This document shows positions 31,671 through 32,255 of a stretch of 32,255 nt of DNA, one piece after another. The position numbers were made by a program, and so were the translations under genes. Each line of letters starts with the position of its first letter. Within the stretch, counting starts at the first letter, position 1. The notes beneath the pieces were generated by a model that saw nothing but the letters and a program-made list of their open reading frames with translations, was not told where the DNA came from and did no database searches. This stretch comes from Lachnospiraceae bacterium (GTDB lineage Bacteria > Bacillota > Clostridia > Lachnospirales > Lachnospiraceae): NCBI GenBank assembly GCA_017448845.1, contig JAFSKT010000136.1, positions 1 through 32,255 of the forward strand. The letters are read 5' to 3'.

Positions 31671-32255
31671 TTGAAACGTCATACCTACATTGATTTTATT
31701 GAGAGCATAGCAATTTTCATGGTTATATTTTGTCATGGAGTTGTTGCAGGTGAGAGTGTTGCGGCTAATATCGCACTCCAGTTGACAACAACCATTGCTG
31801 TTCCACTGTTCTTTTTAGCAAATGGTGCTCTTCTGTTTAATTCTCCAACTTACTCTCTTGAAAAACATTTGAAAAAAACCGGAGTAATAGCCTTAACGAT
31901 AGTAACTTGGCGTCTTCTGTATCTGATCCTGGGATTAATCTTCCACAGACTCGGATTCTCTGTTTTTTCATTCACGCAGATAGCCCAATATTTGCTTGGC
32001 AAAAATATAGATAGTCCATTTCATGTTTATTCCGAACACTTATGGTTCTTATATGAACTGCTGGCAATATATATAATGTTCCCTTTGCTGAAATGCGCTT
32101 GGGATAAGGATCAAAGAGTAATAAAGCTGCTATCGGTGTGGTGTTTCGTTTTTGTATATTTATACTCCGACACGGTCTGGTTTCTGGAAAAGTATTCCTA
32201 CAAAGATATTGTGTCCGTTTTACAGCTTGTTAAGGGAATCTTATTCCCCTTTGGA
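31671..32255 (+). CDS. Acyltransferase-3 family membrane protein, 5' part (runs off the right edge)
   Basis: 195 codons are visible. The start KRHTYIDFIESIAIFMVIFCHG is the usual N-terminus of acyltransferase-3 (OafA/WecH-type) proteins, with the conserved histidine in FCHG, and HLWFLYELLAIYIMFPLLK is the family's second landmark. These proteins O-acylate envelope sugars at the membrane. The start is read as TTG at 31671, because an in-frame stop lies 15 bases upstream and no ATG occurs before codon 17. GGAG at 31657-31660 is 10 bases upstream. A TATAAT at 31651-31656 would place the transcript start after that GGAG, so one of the two is not functional. Base composition is much more AT-rich than in all other genes here. 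Confidence 0.8.
   Translation, partial: MKRHTYIDFIESIAIFMVIFCHGVVAGESVAANIALQLTTTIAVPLFFLANGALLFNSPTYSLEKHLKKTGVIALTIVTWRLLYLILGLIFHRLGFSVFSFTQIAQYLLGKNIDSPFHVYSEHLWFLYELLAIYIMFPLLKCAWDKDQRVIKLLSVWCFVFVYLYSDTVWFLEKYSYKDIVSVLQLVKGILFPFG

Overview
The window looks like a chromosomal segment of a low-to-medium GC Firmicute, most likely a Lachnospiraceae relative (Clostridia). The reasons are AGGAGG-type Shine-Dalgarno sites, sigma-A promoters with 17-bp spacers, an L10 leader upstream of rplJ, the ftsE-ftsX-ctp order, a DUF2752/condensation-like/DUF6320 gene trio, a YjfB-family small protein and an EAL-HDOD protein. No tRNA, rRNA, transposase or CRISPR array was found. Almost all genes lie on the minus strand.

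Layout. 1-467: the 5' part of rplJ with its L10 autoregulatory leader, an attenuator hairpin and a strong promoter. 450-3874: a membrane EAL phosphodiesterase, divergent from a CapA-type lipoprotein. 3881-4026: a bidirectional terminator followed by an unusual row of abutting perfect hairpins. 4032-5177: fucO. 5372-9304: a PucR/CdaR-like regulator, ftsE, ftsX and a C-terminal processing protease (cell division and envelope). 9399-11711: a divergent pair, a degenerate WecG/TagA-like protein and a GT-C membrane glycosyltransferase, both apparently without Shine-Dalgarno sites. 11719-12042: a second hairpin row and a yjfB-like gene. 12087-13743: a CPBP membrane protease, a 77-aa unknown and RidA. 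13796-19980: the branched-chain amino acid ABC operon livJHMGF, running on into a cytidylate-kinase-like gene and cvfB. 20043-20207: a ROK-kinase C-terminal relic that contains the liv promoter. 20249-24193: M32 carboxypeptidase, DUF2752, a condensation-fold acyltransferase and a zinc-ribbon membrane protein in one tight operon. 24324-30137: the complete oppBCDFA peptide importer. 30329-31558: an EAL-HDOD protein. 31671-end: an AT-rich acyltransferase-3 gene that runs off the window.

Functionally, the right half is dominated by nitrogen acquisition: peptide uptake (Opp) followed in the same direction by a cytosolic metallocarboxypeptidase, then branched-chain amino acid uptake (Liv) with a stem-loop after the binding-protein gene that probably sets the ratio of binding protein to permease. 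The left half is dominated by division and envelope functions. The parts most worth a second look are the two rows of abutting hairpins, the compact membrane/acyltransferase operon of unknown function, the regulatory relic upstream of livJ, the catalytically degraded WecG-like protein, and the abrupt drop in GC at the right end.
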